Notes: generated by a model not told the origin, from the sequence alone. A stretch of 64,000 nt of DNA from Fennellomyces sp. T-0311 (GCA_025266875.1 JALLLT010000007.1:868001-932000); one strand, 5' to 3'. Positions 1 through 11,120 are shown, counted from the stretch's first letter. Made by a program: numbers and translations.

Positions 1-1601
1 CACTTGCAAGCTATCCAGTACGTTGCAGTAAGTAACATTAATAAACGTTAACCTTGAATATTAATTACAGCTGACAAGAAGCCAACACATGTGGCGTAGA
101 GTCGTGTGGGCACAATTTGGTTTGCAACTGCAATGACGGTCGGAAAGATTGGGCCCAGCATGATTCCGCTCACCACCAATGCTATCATTATGTATTTTGA
201 TTAACCAAAGAAAAGTCAAACGTTTATGGTGAGCTTACACATTGCATTTGCACCGACGTATGGCAAAGCCCAAAAAAGCACCATCATAATGACAGTGAAT
301 GCGAGATAGCAGTATACTGTCCGTTTTTCACCAAATCTTGTTGTGACAAATCCCAGAAATAGACGACCCGCACAAACACCTGCCCAGTATCCAGACTTGG
401 AATGATGTATTAATGATGAAGCTTTGGAGCGTCTAATCGAATTATTTGGCTTTACCATAATGTGCGCCATGCCTACTGTATCAGTGCTTCGTTCATTGAT
501 CCAATATGTATAACTCCAGTTACCCAAAGTAACTTAATGAAAAAAATTAGAGCATATATTCGTGCTCGTCGGTTTTCATAAGGACTCACCTCCAGCACCG
601 GTATAAAAAATCAAGAATATCGGGCCAACGGTAGTGATACGATATTTGAACGCCTGCACCAATAGATCGTTGCCGCCTTGATTTTCTTCGGTTCCCTGTG
701 ATTCTTCATCGACAACTGTAGTAGTACTCGGTGAAGTTTGCTGTTGAACCACCCTTTGCTCATCTTCAGCATCGAGTTCTTTTTCCGAATTCGTGCGAAG
801 GCTCCGAAAGCAGATAAATATAGAAATGGTGTTGGCTCCTGCTAGCCCACACAAAACCGTGTAAGTCATATTCCATGACTTTTGAGAACTCAAGAATCCT
901 GATGCCATCAATGGCCCGAGCATTGATGCTGCTGCGTAAAATGCTGTATACCCAGCAGTTTTTTTTAAAAAAAATACATATGTATTTATATTAATGCGCA
1001 TTGAAAGTTGCTTACAATGCAGAATACTTAGCATCACAACACGGTGGGGCATTTCACCACACACAACATTTGCCGCAGCTTGAGTTAAGGCCACACCGAA
1101 TCCGATGATAACCATGGAAGCGCAATACACCGCAAATGGGACTGCAAATATGACTATCAAAAAGCCAATGGCCATGAAACACGCTCCAATAAGCGCGGTT
1201 TTAGATTGTGAAAAGTATCTTATCATGTATCCATTCAATATAGCAGCTAGCATCAAAAAAAGTTAGTACGCACGTAAAAAAGCCATTATATGGATAAGCA
1301 GACCTAACATATATCCAGCTGTATTGCATAAGAAAATGATAGATACCACGTATTCGCTCAAGTTATAGTGGGCTTTGATACTAGGAAGAATAATACCTAG
1401 ATTACCGTCGTTGATGCCACACACAAAGAGAATCATGAATGACTGAAGCCCATTGACTATGTATGGTTGCATTGCTCGCCATCGCTGCGCCCAAGTTAAG
1501 TGATCTTCCGCAAAGAACGATGAGTGTATAGATTTTTCATCCACTTTGATGGTCTCCGGGTTTGATTCAGAAGGTAACTCTTGTTCGATGGATGGGTTCA
1601 T
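1..1601 (-). CDS. MFS transporter (monocarboxylate/BSC6-like), 3' end outside window
   Basis: Major facilitator membrane transporter; the substrate cannot be read from the sequence. The N-terminus is a hydrophilic, acidic tail, then the first helices start at QPYIVNGLQSFMILF. Six exons can be joined: introns 1247-1303 (with a perfect TACTAAC branch site), 944-1015, about 531-584, 182-238 and 11-68. The joins restore typical MFS text, for example AGYM-LAAILNGYMIRYF (phase 1) and LH-SFYAAASMLGPL (phase 1). A long acidic/Gln-rich loop (EKELDAEDEQRVVQQQ) separates the two six-helix halves, and the second half contains GRLFLGF and GPIFPTVIA. The last exon (10-1) reads LAS and runs off the window, so the final helices are missing. 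The layout resembles the fungal 'bypass of stop codon protein 6' group, which is inference from general fold and loop, not from a search. Confidence 0.85.
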
Positions 1602-1848
1602 AATAAGGAGAGAAGGAAGAGAAAGATGCGCATAAAGTTAATCTGTGTACATCACGCGGGCTTTAATCAAAATGGAATAGTAGCTAGAAGCCAATGGTTC
1701 CATGTATCACCAAAGTTTAAACGTTTCCAATTTAGAATGGTGCAAAAGAAACTCCCAGTCTTTCCCGCAAGAACAATACAAAAGTGCTGGATCATGAAAG
1801 AAAGAACAGTGGCTTTATACTTTAGAGTGTAGCCCTGAAAGTCATGTA

Positions 1849-2020
1849 CAGTGGTCGCTTTATATAATGATATTTTATATAACGATAATTCGCTATAACG
1901 ATACAATTCTCGATGTACCAATACGGTAATCACTGCCAAATCCCATTTTATATAACGATATTTTGATATAACGATAAAGTTTGGGCTGTACCATCGTATC
2001 GTTATATAAAGCGGCCACTG
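1849..2020. mobile_element. Tc1/mariner-type MITE, copy A
   Basis: A 172-bp non-coding element whose ends are inverted repeats: CAGTGGTCGCTTTATATAA at the left and the complement of CAGTGGCCGCTTTATATAAC at the right, flanked on both sides by TA. The interior repeats the word TTATATAACGATA in both orientations, so the whole element can fold back on itself. A near-identical copy in the opposite orientation lies at 14837-15007. CAGT ends and TA target duplication are hallmarks of Tc1/mariner/pogo elements. It has no coding capacity, so it would depend on a transposase elsewhere. Confidence 0.85.
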
Positions 2021-2022
2021 TA

Positions 2023-2706
2023 CTACTCTCATGTCTAATTAGCAAATGGTACCTTGACCAGCGCTTTGGAAAGTTCAAGATTACGTGTCCAATCTCATTT
2101 TTTTGCTATTCGAGTGGACGGCTCTTTGGATTTTTAAGAAAACTATTACGGAAACATTTTCAAACCAATGATCGGTTCAAGAAGTTTGTGTAACAGCTAG
2201 ATAAAGGAAGATCCACCGCGTATGAACTATGTAGGTAATTTCGAGCGGCAGCAGCTTTAGTTTGACGTGCGTACTATAGTAATCTAAACTCAATTAATAT
2301 ACATATAGCGTTCTAGCGGATATGAGCTAATTAATATAACATATAATAGATGCAGCATTCTTTGGATACGTACTGATGGCGGAAAATTGTGTAGGATATA
2401 AATAACCAATGGCAGTAAAGACGAACGGTCATCTGTGGCTCACGTACAAAACGTGGGCCCCAGTTTTCTAGTCGATATGTAACAAAGCGATACAAGTGGT
2501 CAAAAGAACATTGATCCGCATCTCTCACAGCATGAGATGATGAGGATAGGATGGTGGAGATAGCAATGGCGCGTGGATGGAATTTAATATTATTGCAGCG
2601 TTCCTCCGAGAATGTAAATATCCCAGAACGCCAAATGTACATATCAACAGTACTTATTAAATACTTGTAAATAATATATAAACCTAGTACCACCAGCGGA
2701 CTCCTG
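2023..2706. other. intergenic, no gene recognised
   Basis: Between the MITE and the stop codon of the Cue2-like gene. A 130-codon open frame on the minus strand (2331-2723) has no recognisable motif and overlaps the true last exon of the neighbouring gene in another frame, so I do not call it. Confidence 0.6.
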
Positions 2707-4459
2707 CTACTGCTGCTTTGCACTCAGTCCCTTGACCAAAATACATCCTGGATGTGATGACTCTATATTCCATCCTCCTCGTTTCAACAACTTGATGGTG
2801 CTTGGTAGAAGCTTGGCCTCACCATATTCGGAATGGCTACCGATGCCTGTTACTATCTTCAAAGGCTGTAACGCCACTCGTCCTACATAATTTCTAGCCT
2901 TTTAGTTTTACGCGGATCCTTCATCTGCTTTGGCTTTACCGATTTGAACTTGACTTCTTGACCACCACTGATTCACAGCTTCTTGGACAAGAACTTGTGC
3001 TTCGCTCACAGTCAGGCCATGCAAGTCCACAAGGTGATCGTTTTGTTCACGCAATCTGTAGTAACGTTTAATATCAAAATATGCATCTGTACTTGACTGT
3101 ATACCTATGGGATCGCACTTGGGCACGGGCGGCCCTTAAATTCCAAGCTTTTGCTTGAGCATCCAACTGGCGTGCCTAAAGTTATACCGTTAGAAAGCCG
3201 ACTTCCATAATCATAAGTTACTAGTACTTCATCAGAGTAGTAGAATGCTATACCAGCTTCTCCAGGTCCTTTGTTTTTCCCCTGTCTATAAGCGGCAGCA
3301 GCTTTGCGGAAAAGTTCGTTTCGTTGCATGAATAGCTCTTCTGCATTTTGACGGCAAGTTGCTGGATCCTCTTCCGTATACGTATCCTGGTTGTCAATCA
3401 AAAGGTATTCTGGCACGGCGGGCATTTCAGGTACATCCGCGCTGTTCTTTAGGCTGAGCAGTGCCAGTCTTTCTGCCAACTCCCGCTGTTCCCTATCGAA
3501 TGTCAGAGCAAAATCGCAAGCCATCTGTGTCAATTTTTGCACTCCTGGGGATGGTTTCTTTGTACATTCTGCAATAACAACACCTGTGGCGATGTGATTG
3601 ATTTCGTCGGGGGTTCTGTCCGTAATGATATCCGCAAGGTTTATCTTGATTTGTTCAATTTCTGCTAGGTTTGTCGATCGTAGTATCGGCACCAAGTTTG
3701 TGTTTTTCCGCATCAGTTCTCGTACAGCTGCTATGATATTCCCTCGGCATTTCTTTACGCAGGCCAAAACAATTGGCTGAAAGGCGCCAGGGAACGCATT
3801 TCGAATGTCGCTCACTTGGCCTTCGTACTGTGTCCAGGCATTGATCGGTGCTGTCACGTATTCTTCCACAACTTCTTCACGTGTTGCTGCAAACGGGAGC
3901 TGGCCTGATGACCATATCACACCCTTGTCTTTCTTCTTTGCTGACTTCTTTCCCTTCTTCTCGGTCTGCTGGGTGTCAGACTCCAGAAATATATCGTTAA
4001 GCAAAATGTCTGTCGTCTTTTCCACGTCGTTGTCATTGTCTAATAAAGTGTTGGCCAGTGTGGTACGAGCAATCATTGGGAAACAAATAGCCAAAAAGTC
4101 TACATTTTGAAATAGTTCGTCGTCATTGTTGTCGTAATCTTCATCTTCATCTGATTCCATATCGTTTGCTTCTTCGTGAACAGGTGTTGGATCCGATTTT
4201 TCAACTTCGAGAGCCTCTGATGCGAGCTCAGTTAAAATCTTTGCACAAGCATCGTAGTTGAGAGAATCGTTCCAGATGACATCAATAAGCGATTCATCAA
4301 GTGGAGGACAAAATCTTTGCTTTTTCATCTTAGATACAAGTGAACAATCTGAACAGCACATATATATACCCGAAGTTCGCTTTTACGACTTGGCTGCTCT
4401 GTCTTTTTACGAGGCGTAAACCGCGAAGAACTATATTGACCGTCTTGTAGTTTTCCCAT
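2707..4459 (-). CDS. CUE2: Cue2/N4BP2-like protein: CUE-like region, DUF1771 and Smr endonuclease domain
   Basis: Predicted 517-residue cytoplasmic protein related to yeast Cue2, the ribosome-collision-dependent endonuclease of no-go mRNA decay. Five exons: introns 4329-4369, 3176-3227, 3056-3104 and 2883-2939. The start at 4459 gives MGKLQDGQYSSSRFTPRKK and needs the first 41-nt intron; starting at the in-frame ATG 4361 would begin inside that intron. The N-terminal half has an acidic stretch and CUE-like helical segments (FLAICFPMI, LANTLLDNDNDVEKTTDILL). The DUF1771 part reads RKAAAAYRQGKNKGPGEAG then ARQLDAQAKAWNLRAARAQ. The Smr domain has the DLHGLTVSEA motif and the GIGSHS loop, ending SSHPGCILVKGL. 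Joining across the last intron gives QIG-RVALQPLKIVTGIG, the expected Smr core, so the domain is complete. The cleavage role is transferred from the family. Confidence 0.88.
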
Positions 4460-4929
4460 TAATGTTATTCCACCTTGAAAGAAGGGAAAGTGGCTGGGGT
4501 ATCATCGTCCGCATATGGAAAAGTGTGGCGGGAGCTATGGGTAGCAAGATCACTCTGATCCATCAATCGAAGAAGTCAACTTTTATCATCGCGACAAATA
4601 TCTATATGGATACACCCCATAGTAACCGGGACAAGAACCCGAGTCAAAATACCACTGTTGCCACCAGATATTAAGTATGGACTGATTCATCATCCGGTAG
4701 GCTATATAAGCTCACAATACTTGACAGATGAGTAGATGTAGTAGAGCTCAATCATTTTGAGTGAAATGGAATGTATAATAATCATATGAATAATAATGCG
4801 TCAATAGTACTGATATACTTTTAAGATCATGGTCCGTTAACCTATATCGAAAATCGTATACAATCTGATTCCGTGGAGTAAACTGCTAGAGAAACAAAAT
4901 TTTAACGTTATCTAATGACAAGGCTCATA
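4460..4929. other. intergenic, no gene recognised
   Basis: AT-rich sequence upstream of the Cue2-like gene, so it should contain that gene's promoter. A 70-codon plus-strand frame at 4462 has no recognisable content. Confidence 0.5.
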
Positions 4930-6361
4930 CACTGTTCCTTCACCACCATAAAGATATTCCAAATTTTGTGCACAACATACTCCAATCGCGGTACAATAAG
5001 TTCCGAGCCGTGTAATCACAGGTGTATTTTAAACTTTGCATTCTAATATTAAATGAAACACCGGAAAGGGTCGTACAGTGGCCGCAGCTCTCCGTCAAAG
5101 AAAGCCATACATTCGCTGATGAAGTCTCTTCCGGTGGATAAAGTGATCCATGCTGAGGTGTTCTGCGGATCAACAGGTGGGTTGCCAATATATCGCTTTC
5201 ACCAATTATGACAGGGTACGAAGCTCTGTCCATTGACGCGATTTTGTGTGAGTAAAGTCTTGCCGAAGCAAGTCGATGTCAAATGCAAAGGCACCCACTG
5301 GGAAAAGATCAATATTTTCGACATGAACCGGAAGCGAAATGGTGTTGACATGTGAATACCCGCTATCGGTAGCCGTGTAGTCGACGTAGCACATATAAGA
5401 GATGGCCCTTTGACACCAGACCAGGACGAGGCAAACATATACTCAGATTGCAACAGCAATGACTGGTTTTTACCGGTCAAGTAACTAAAAGCATAGAACT
5501 GAAATATCTTTCTTGACAAAACCATTATAAAACTAATTCATCAGTAAAAGTATTGCCTGATTTGGATCCGAAATCACCGATAAGGTCCGAAAAGAGGTGG
5601 CCCAAAGCATAAATCTTGTCTTGTTGAGCTGTGTACATATTTTCTTGAATGGAGGTACTATATTGCTGCACTTGCACTGATATTAGGCAACGATTCGGTC
5701 TGACAAACGTCGTATAATCATAAATTGGCGGCATTTACATTGTTGTAGGCTTCGATCGTGGTTGACTAAATATGCATATTTGATCCAACGAGCATAACTT
5801 TCTTCAACATGACAGCTTCAGCCAATGTCCACATGCGTTGACTCCGTTCAGACTTGGCGATAATATCAACACTCGGATCGATCATTTCCCTGGGTTCCTT
5901 GATTACCATGACTGTCGCAAAGTGAGGTGAGAGATGGTAGGTGTTTAGGAGAAAGTGAGGCTTCCAGATCAGGATGAAGAATTGCTTCCGATTCGGGAAT
6001 CACGGCAAAGGTGAACAGTTGATTGCTGTTGGTAAGATCCATCTTCTATATCTTCTGCTCTAGTTTCCTGGATCAATACAGAGTTTGTCGTAGCACAGAT
6101 ATGCGATATTAAATTGTCGACGTAAATGCTGGAGGAACTTTTCAAATTTGATGCGCTTTTCGTTCTTTGGTTTGTTACGAACACATTGTACTTGCAGAAT
6201 GCGTCATGTTCGTCGTCGTATGCTATGCTGTAGCTCTTCAGTTGATGCTGTGCCTTGCCAGGAAGGTAGCTGCTCCCGTCAGCATGCTTGAGCATATCAC
6301 CACAGCATTGGCAAGGATATGACAGCGCGCAGTAACCAGCGCTTTTACTGTCGTGGGTCAT
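4930..6361 (-). pseudogene. HET-domain gene relic A
   Basis: Broken copy of the HET (heterokaryon-incompatibility) domain family whose intact members start at 43702 and 52041. The match runs along the whole length but jumps frames. It starts at 6361 with GYCALSYPCQCCGDM (intact: GYHALSYCWEQSGE), then in another frame LCYDKLCIDPGN followed by a stop (intact: LWYDKICINQA). Next come MDLTNSNQLFTFAVIPE (intact: MHLIYSNACYTVALVPE), SERSQRMWTLAEAVML (intact: WFQRSWTLEEVMM) and QQDKIYALGHLFSDLI (intact: EHDKIFALANIFADII). The C-terminal part is visible as WSGVKGPSLI and later fragments. Several frameshifts and stops rule out expression of a full protein. Divergence is greater than between the two intact copies, so it is an old copy. 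Confidence 0.8.
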
Positions 6362-6546
6362 GCTCCCAATTTATTGGTATGAAAAAAATAACTAACGAGA
6401 AGTAAAATATATGTAGCGCTTCTATTCTGCACAGCAACCTAATAATTATAGGTACACCACATGTATATCGCAACTTACACATTTATATTAAAAAACATAC
6501 CTAAAAGCAGCGCGCTCCATGCCCATTCACCATCTAATACTAATAT
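6362..6546. other. short intergenic
   Basis: Nothing recognised. On the minus strand next to the element end the text LVLDGEWAWSALLLG looks coding-like, but it is too short to assign. Confidence 0.4.
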
Positions 6547-6592
6547 CACTGCAAAAAAATTTTGGGTGAATTTTGGTGAATAATTTTTCGAA

Positions 6593-7024
6593 GTGGTTAC
6601 TGTAAACATAAGTGGAATTGATCCGACCATGTGGTTACCTATGTCACGTACAGAGCGCCTACGATGCATTGCATATCGGTTAGGTTGGCTACCTAATAGA
6701 AAACCAGCATCATGCCCACAATGTCAACGCAATCCTGGTATGAGTCGCCACCATTTCATTGATTGTTTTCAGGTCCACCGCAAACTCTGCCTGCCACTGA
6801 CTGTCGATGATCCTATATCACACATTCTCAACCGTTTACCAAGGTCACCACCTCGCTCCAAATCAAGGCGTGACTATTGGAAGATCTTCTGGCCAAGACT
6901 ATGCGCACTACTTGAAACGTTTGACCGACGTTGCGATCCGGAACGAAGCCACAGAACAACACCTTCTTATCAACATGGCAAAGCACTCGTCGAATGGATG
7001 GATCCTCTGGCCCCAGCGTCACTG
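6593..7024 (+). pseudogene. LINE-type reverse transcriptase C-terminal fragment
   Basis: The 144-codon frame reads like the tail of a non-LTR retrotransposon ORF2 protein. RTERLRCIAYRLGWLP precedes a CCHC-type zinc motif CPQCQRNPGMSRHHFIDC, then FQVHRKLCLPLTVDDPISHI and a WK/WP-rich end. Such a CCHC motif downstream of the polymerase domain is known from I/R1/Tad-like LINEs. No polymerase motifs (such as FADD) occur upstream, so this is a 3' fragment that lost its body. It sits entirely inside the TIR element at 6547-7496, so it was either captured or present before the ends formed. Confidence 0.6.
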
Positions 7025-7375
7025 TAACCCACGTCGTACCCTGTTTCCCCTCTCCCCCCCTACAAAAAAAAGAGAAAAAAAAAAGAAAAAGGAAAAAAAA
7101 CGAAAAGATTTTTTCGTAACTCTTAGTAACTGTAACGGAAATGTACCGCTTCCTTCCGACTTTACTTTGTATCCCCTACTAATAACTTCTTTATTGTTTC
7201 TTATTCAGTTTTTTTTCTCAACCTTGTATCTTTTTCTTCTGTCTTCCTCCTTTTCCCTGCTACCGGGCAGGTTTTTCTTTTCTAATCCTTTAAATGGAAC
7301 AGACGAGAGCGGAAAGCTGAGATCAGCGAGCGTTCACTAAAAAACTTCATTCAATAAAACCCAACTTTATCCTGT

Positions 7376-7443
7376 AAACATAAGCTTTTTAACCACTTGA
7401 GTTACTAAAAATGGTAGTACAAGTGGTTAAAAAGCTTATGTTT
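7376..7443. repeat. perfect 24-bp inverted repeat (hairpin)
   Basis: Arms 7376-7399 and 7420-7443 are perfect complements, built around AAGCTTTTTAACCACTTG, with a 20-nt loop. It lies just inside the right terminal repeat of the TIR element, and the left terminal repeat also carries the word TGTAAACATAAG, so the hairpin may derive from duplicated ends. Confidence 0.85.
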
Positions 7444-7876
7444 GACCACCTCAAAAACTCATTCACCCAAAATTCACCCAAAATTTTTTTGCAGTGTATA
7501 AAACACCATAATTGCCTGTAAAAGCTCAGATATTCCTCCGTATTGGTAGTGATAGGATATTTCTGCATTAGCTATTGATTCCGCAAGGTGTTTGAAAAAT
7601 ACTGCAGTCCAGGGTCCAAAGTCATGGAGTGATAGCGAGCCACATTTCTTTGTCATATTGCTGACAAATCCTGATCATGCAATAGCCATTGGCCTACCTA
7701 TCACGAATCTTCAGTGTGTCGCACCAAATAGCCGGCGATCCCGGTAAAAATTTTGCTGCCCAAACGTAATAGATAGCCAACGACGGTAACGACGATGCAA
7801 GTATGTAGCCGTTGTTGCAGTAGAGAAGTGCGTGGATATTACATAACGTGATAAAAGGCGGCTAGGTGCAGATCAA

Positions 7877-7980
7877 CAAAGTGGTTATCCATCCAGGTCC
7901 AGGTCCATATGTGTTTTAAACATTTGTTCCATACCTTGCGTGTCTCTTGCAGACAGATCCTTTTGGCTAACATTCGTGTA
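7877..7980 (-). pseudogene. relic of the 8195-10101 gene family
   Basis: On the minus strand the text TNVSQKDLSARDTQGMEQMF matches TNANQKYLSAKDMQDIEQMF of the intact gene at 8195-10101. The match is short and ends in a stop soon after. It lies immediately downstream of that gene in its own orientation, so it may be a remnant of a tandem duplicate. The rest of 7497-8194 shows nothing recognisable. Confidence 0.55.
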
Positions 7981-8194
7981 CTCTGTGTATGGTATTTACT
8001 CCCAAGGTTCTGCTTATTCATCTACTTTTAACTCATCACAAGAATTGTAGCCTATGTTAGTGATAGAATGAAAAGATTTATACTTTTAATGGCGGCCAGT
8101 ATAGTCCATGGGTTATTGTGAATGAAAAAGAGCCAGCTAATTCATGAAAAAAAAAATGAAACTGCATGAAACTAAAATATACCCGAACGACGAT

Positions 8195-10101
8195 TTACGA
8201 CAGATCAGTGGAATTCGATTCAAGTTCACTTGCCAGTTTTCGCTTTTTCGACACATTCGCTGAGGGAGAGAAGCAGGGCGGGATTCTTACTTCAGTCGAC
8301 GAAGTCGCAGAAGTGTCGTAACCGATATGAACATCAGAACCACTCACCAATGCCAGTGTTCGCTCCATTGAAGTTCGTGTATGATAAATGGCAGCAAATA
8401 TAGCGGTTAAACGAGTGACGAAATCAGATGCAACCGTCGGAAAATGAAGCCAGTTTTTGAAGCTCGTAATTCGGCAAATGTATCCATTTGGAGAATCGAG
8501 GGTCAGCGGCATGATGTTCAATCCTAGTGGTATAGTAGATTATCGATTGTGCACTTTACCGTCAACTTCTACAAGTACGCTACCTGCGATTGCAAAACCG
8601 AAAGTCCTGATTTCTCGGATATGCTCCGGTGACTCAGACAACAGCATGACAAACATGTCTTTGAGCATTTTCGGAAGCTTCATTCCTCGTTCGTAAAGCG
8701 TTTTGGTGGTGTTCACATCTGAACACCTTCCCGCCTCGGCCACACCCAGTTCAAGGATTCTTGTCATAAACAGCAAGCCCGTCTTCATACCGACTTGTCT
8801 TCGGGAAGCCGAGGAGACAGAGCCCAGCGATCTTTCAGCATTCACTCTGTGTGAACTCGCCTTACTTGCTGTCTCACCACTAAATATAGAATTACCAATA
8901 CCAATAAGACGACACATTAACATTACTCATTCGATAACCACTTACGATACTGTGCCAATATCTCCTGTATTGAAACAATGATCAATTATCACCCATACGT
9001 GCTTCATTAGATCAGACTCTGTGAGATTCTTCTCCACGTGGTGATAAAAGAGTAGATCCAATGCGCGTGCAACTGATGTATTCATCCAATGCAGCTCTGG
9101 CTCATGCGTAGGGTGAAAGTTGTGCTTTGTACTTTCTTCCCAGATGGCATCGAGATCATTCTATCAATCAAAAATTGTAAGTTAATTTATCTCCTTAGCA
9201 AGTTTATGTATTTATAATAATAACTGTACCATAGCTTTATAATGATCGAGGTAGTCACTCAGTTTTTTCGGGAGGTTTATAAAGGTTGGCGGATTGTAGC
9301 CTTTGATTTCTGCAAGTTCTTCCTTTGTAAAATATTGCAACCATGCTGGGTCGCGAGGGTCCAAGATCATTGAATGGCACGGGCTAAAGGGAATGTTAAG
9401 AGAGAATGTCCACGATAGAAAAGGATTAAACGATTAAAGTAGAGGTGAACATACTGCTCGACTTTCGACTCCATCGCCATTTTCTCCACTTGCTTCTCCA
9501 CAATCGTGCCGTTCGACAGCTTCCAAAATTTGCTGGAATCCAAACTTCGAAACATTTGTTCGATATCTTGCATGTCTTTTGCAGAGAGATACTTTTGATT
9601 GGCATTCGTGGTAAGACTTGGCAATGCTGCGGACTTTGGTGTCCCCTCCTCCTGCACGGTGTTCATCATCATCATCTACAAAAAATACTTCAGTATACGA
9701 TATAGTGTAATACCATTCGGATCGTGAGATCACATTTACTATACCTCCATTTTTGATTCCATTATGAAAACCCAATCGGGCTCATCATCGTTAACCTAGA
9801 AAACTCATTTATTCAGATACCTATCCAATTTAATATATCTTACTGCATACCATAACATTTAACCTGTTTGCGGTGTTTCTGAAAGTTTTTGACAAAGAAC
9901 GTCGCATATTTTTCACCGGAGCCTTCTCCAAGAGAAGCTCGAAGTTATTATTCGCGAATCGTTTCAAACTTGGAACATGTTCCGCTTCGGTCTTAAGGTA
10001 ATTCTCAATGGCTACAAAAGACATTTGGATTAAGCAGAAAGGCTTAACCAACGCTTGTGTATACCTTTATCTATAGCGTGAAAGTTTGAATCTGTTGTCA
10101 T
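8195..10101 (-). CDS. hypothetical protein of a locally duplicated family, 8 exons
   Basis: Predicted 495 residues with no domain I can name. Exons join across introns 10012-10064, 9796-9850, 9676-9744, 9384-9454, 9161-9229, 8880-8945 and 8524-8559. Readable stretches include a basic helical N-terminus (SLKRFANNNFELLLEKAPVK), an acidic exon (VNDDEPDWVFIMESKME), YLSAKDMQDIEQMFRSL, WLQYFTKEELAEI, HEPELHWMNTSVARALDLL and MKTGLLFMTRILELGVAEAG. The end reads SPNGYICRITSF before a Lys/Arg-rich C-terminus (SKKRKLASELE) that could be a nuclear signal. The last intron would be only 36 nt and is the weakest join. A duplicate of exons 2-3 lies at 13436-13736 and a relic at 7877-7980. I have the impression of a lineage-specific Mucorales family, without proof. 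Confidence 0.65.
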
Positions 10102-10515
10102 GGTGTTGGAGAAGTTGTAAAACAATGAGATTGCGTGGAGACAGTAACCGAGGAGAGAGACAGAAGCCAAAAAACAGTCATAAGCGGATACGAGCTTTTT
10201 ACACACAGTTGTACTTCTCAGAGGGGTACCAGGCCTTAGGGACAGATACCAGCGCGCGATTCCCGTTGTTATGCTAAAGTGGGTCGACCAACTCCAGACT
10301 TCGGTCTTCTATCACGTTTTACGTCTGTTTTGCAATCTCATTTATAACTTTAATGAAGGTCTATTGCCACGGTACCCTAGACTGCAAGAAAATTTTCGAA
10401 TTCAGAGGTAGTTTACCACTGAAGTCGACCTTTAGTTGTAAGTTTAGACCACCTTTTCCTTTCGCTTTTAATTTTTAGGCAAGGTATCTCCATCTCAGCC
10501 TACCCATTCGTCAGC
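10102..10515. other. intergenic upstream of the hypothetical gene
   Basis: No gene recognised; should include the promoter of the 8195-10101 gene. Confidence 0.5.
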
Positions 10516-10791
10516 GATGGGTCCTTTTAAAGAATATATGTATGTAGTGCGAATGTAGTGATATGGATATATCAAAGCGAGTCTATAACGCAAATAAGGG
10601 CCAATCACCGATGCGATTGGGTATAGAGTACTGTACACAAATACACGCACAATGATGAGCCCTTTCTAGAATATCTGTAGGTTGAACGAACACAGTGATA
10701 TTGATATAACAAAGCAAGTCTATAACGCAAAAAAGCGCCCATCACCAGTGCGATTGCATATAATGTACTATATTACAAACACATGTGTTAG
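10516..10791. repeat. two diverged tandem copies, period 138 bp
   Basis: Copy 1 starts at 10516 and copy 2 at 10654. Shared blocks in the same order: GATGRG-CC-TTT--AGAATAT, GTGATAT-GATAT--CAAAG, AGTCTATAACGCAAA, and CAATCACC/CATCACC followed by TGCGATTG. Many substitutions separate the copies, so the duplication is not recent. No coding content seen. Confidence 0.75.
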
Positions 10792-11120
10792 TGGTGTTCC
10801 CTTTTTTGTTGGGAAACGGTGTAATGAATTAAGAATTCAATGCTTATGAGAAATGTTATCGATGTACGCATGACGTATTCGGAAAAGATAAGTATCATTG
10901 TGCTTACTTTTTTCTGTGAGCTACGCACGTGGTTTTCTAAACATAATAGTCTTTTCAAGACCGGAACATATGGCAGTTGTTCAGGTTGTAACTTCGTAAC
11001 ACCAGGCAGTATGTTTCAACATTCACTATGTTATATCAGGTAATCATACTGGTAAATGAGATGTTACTTCCTACCAACAGTACTTTCGGGCAAATGGAAA
11101 TGTCCGCCTAAAAAAATAGT

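Larger units (their letters stand above)
6547..7496. mobile_element. 950-bp element with about 62-bp terminal inverted repeats
   Basis: Both ends begin CACTGCAAAAAAATTTTGGG and stay aligned for about 62 bp (through GTGAATTTTGG, a T-rich stretch, GTGGT and AAACATAAG) with a few mismatches and small gaps. TAT flanks it on both sides. The interior holds a fragment of a LINE-type reverse transcriptase on the plus strand, a long A/G-rich tract (about 7065-7110) and a perfect hairpin near the right end. Terminal structure suggests a non-autonomous DNA element, possibly Tc1/mariner-like. No transposase is present. Confidence 0.7.

Noticed and set aside
2331..2723. 130-codon minus-strand frame
   Set aside because: No motif, and it overlaps the real last exon of the Smr gene in another frame.
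4328..4361. ATG at 4361 as start of the Cue2-like gene
   Set aside because: This ATG lies inside the first intron; the upstream exon starting at 4459 joins in frame and gives a better N-terminus.
5070..5095. TACAGTGGCCGC, identical to the first bases of the MITE
   Set aside because: Only the terminal 12 bases match; no partner end or interior of the element follows, and it lies in a HET relic, so chance or a very short remnant is as likely.
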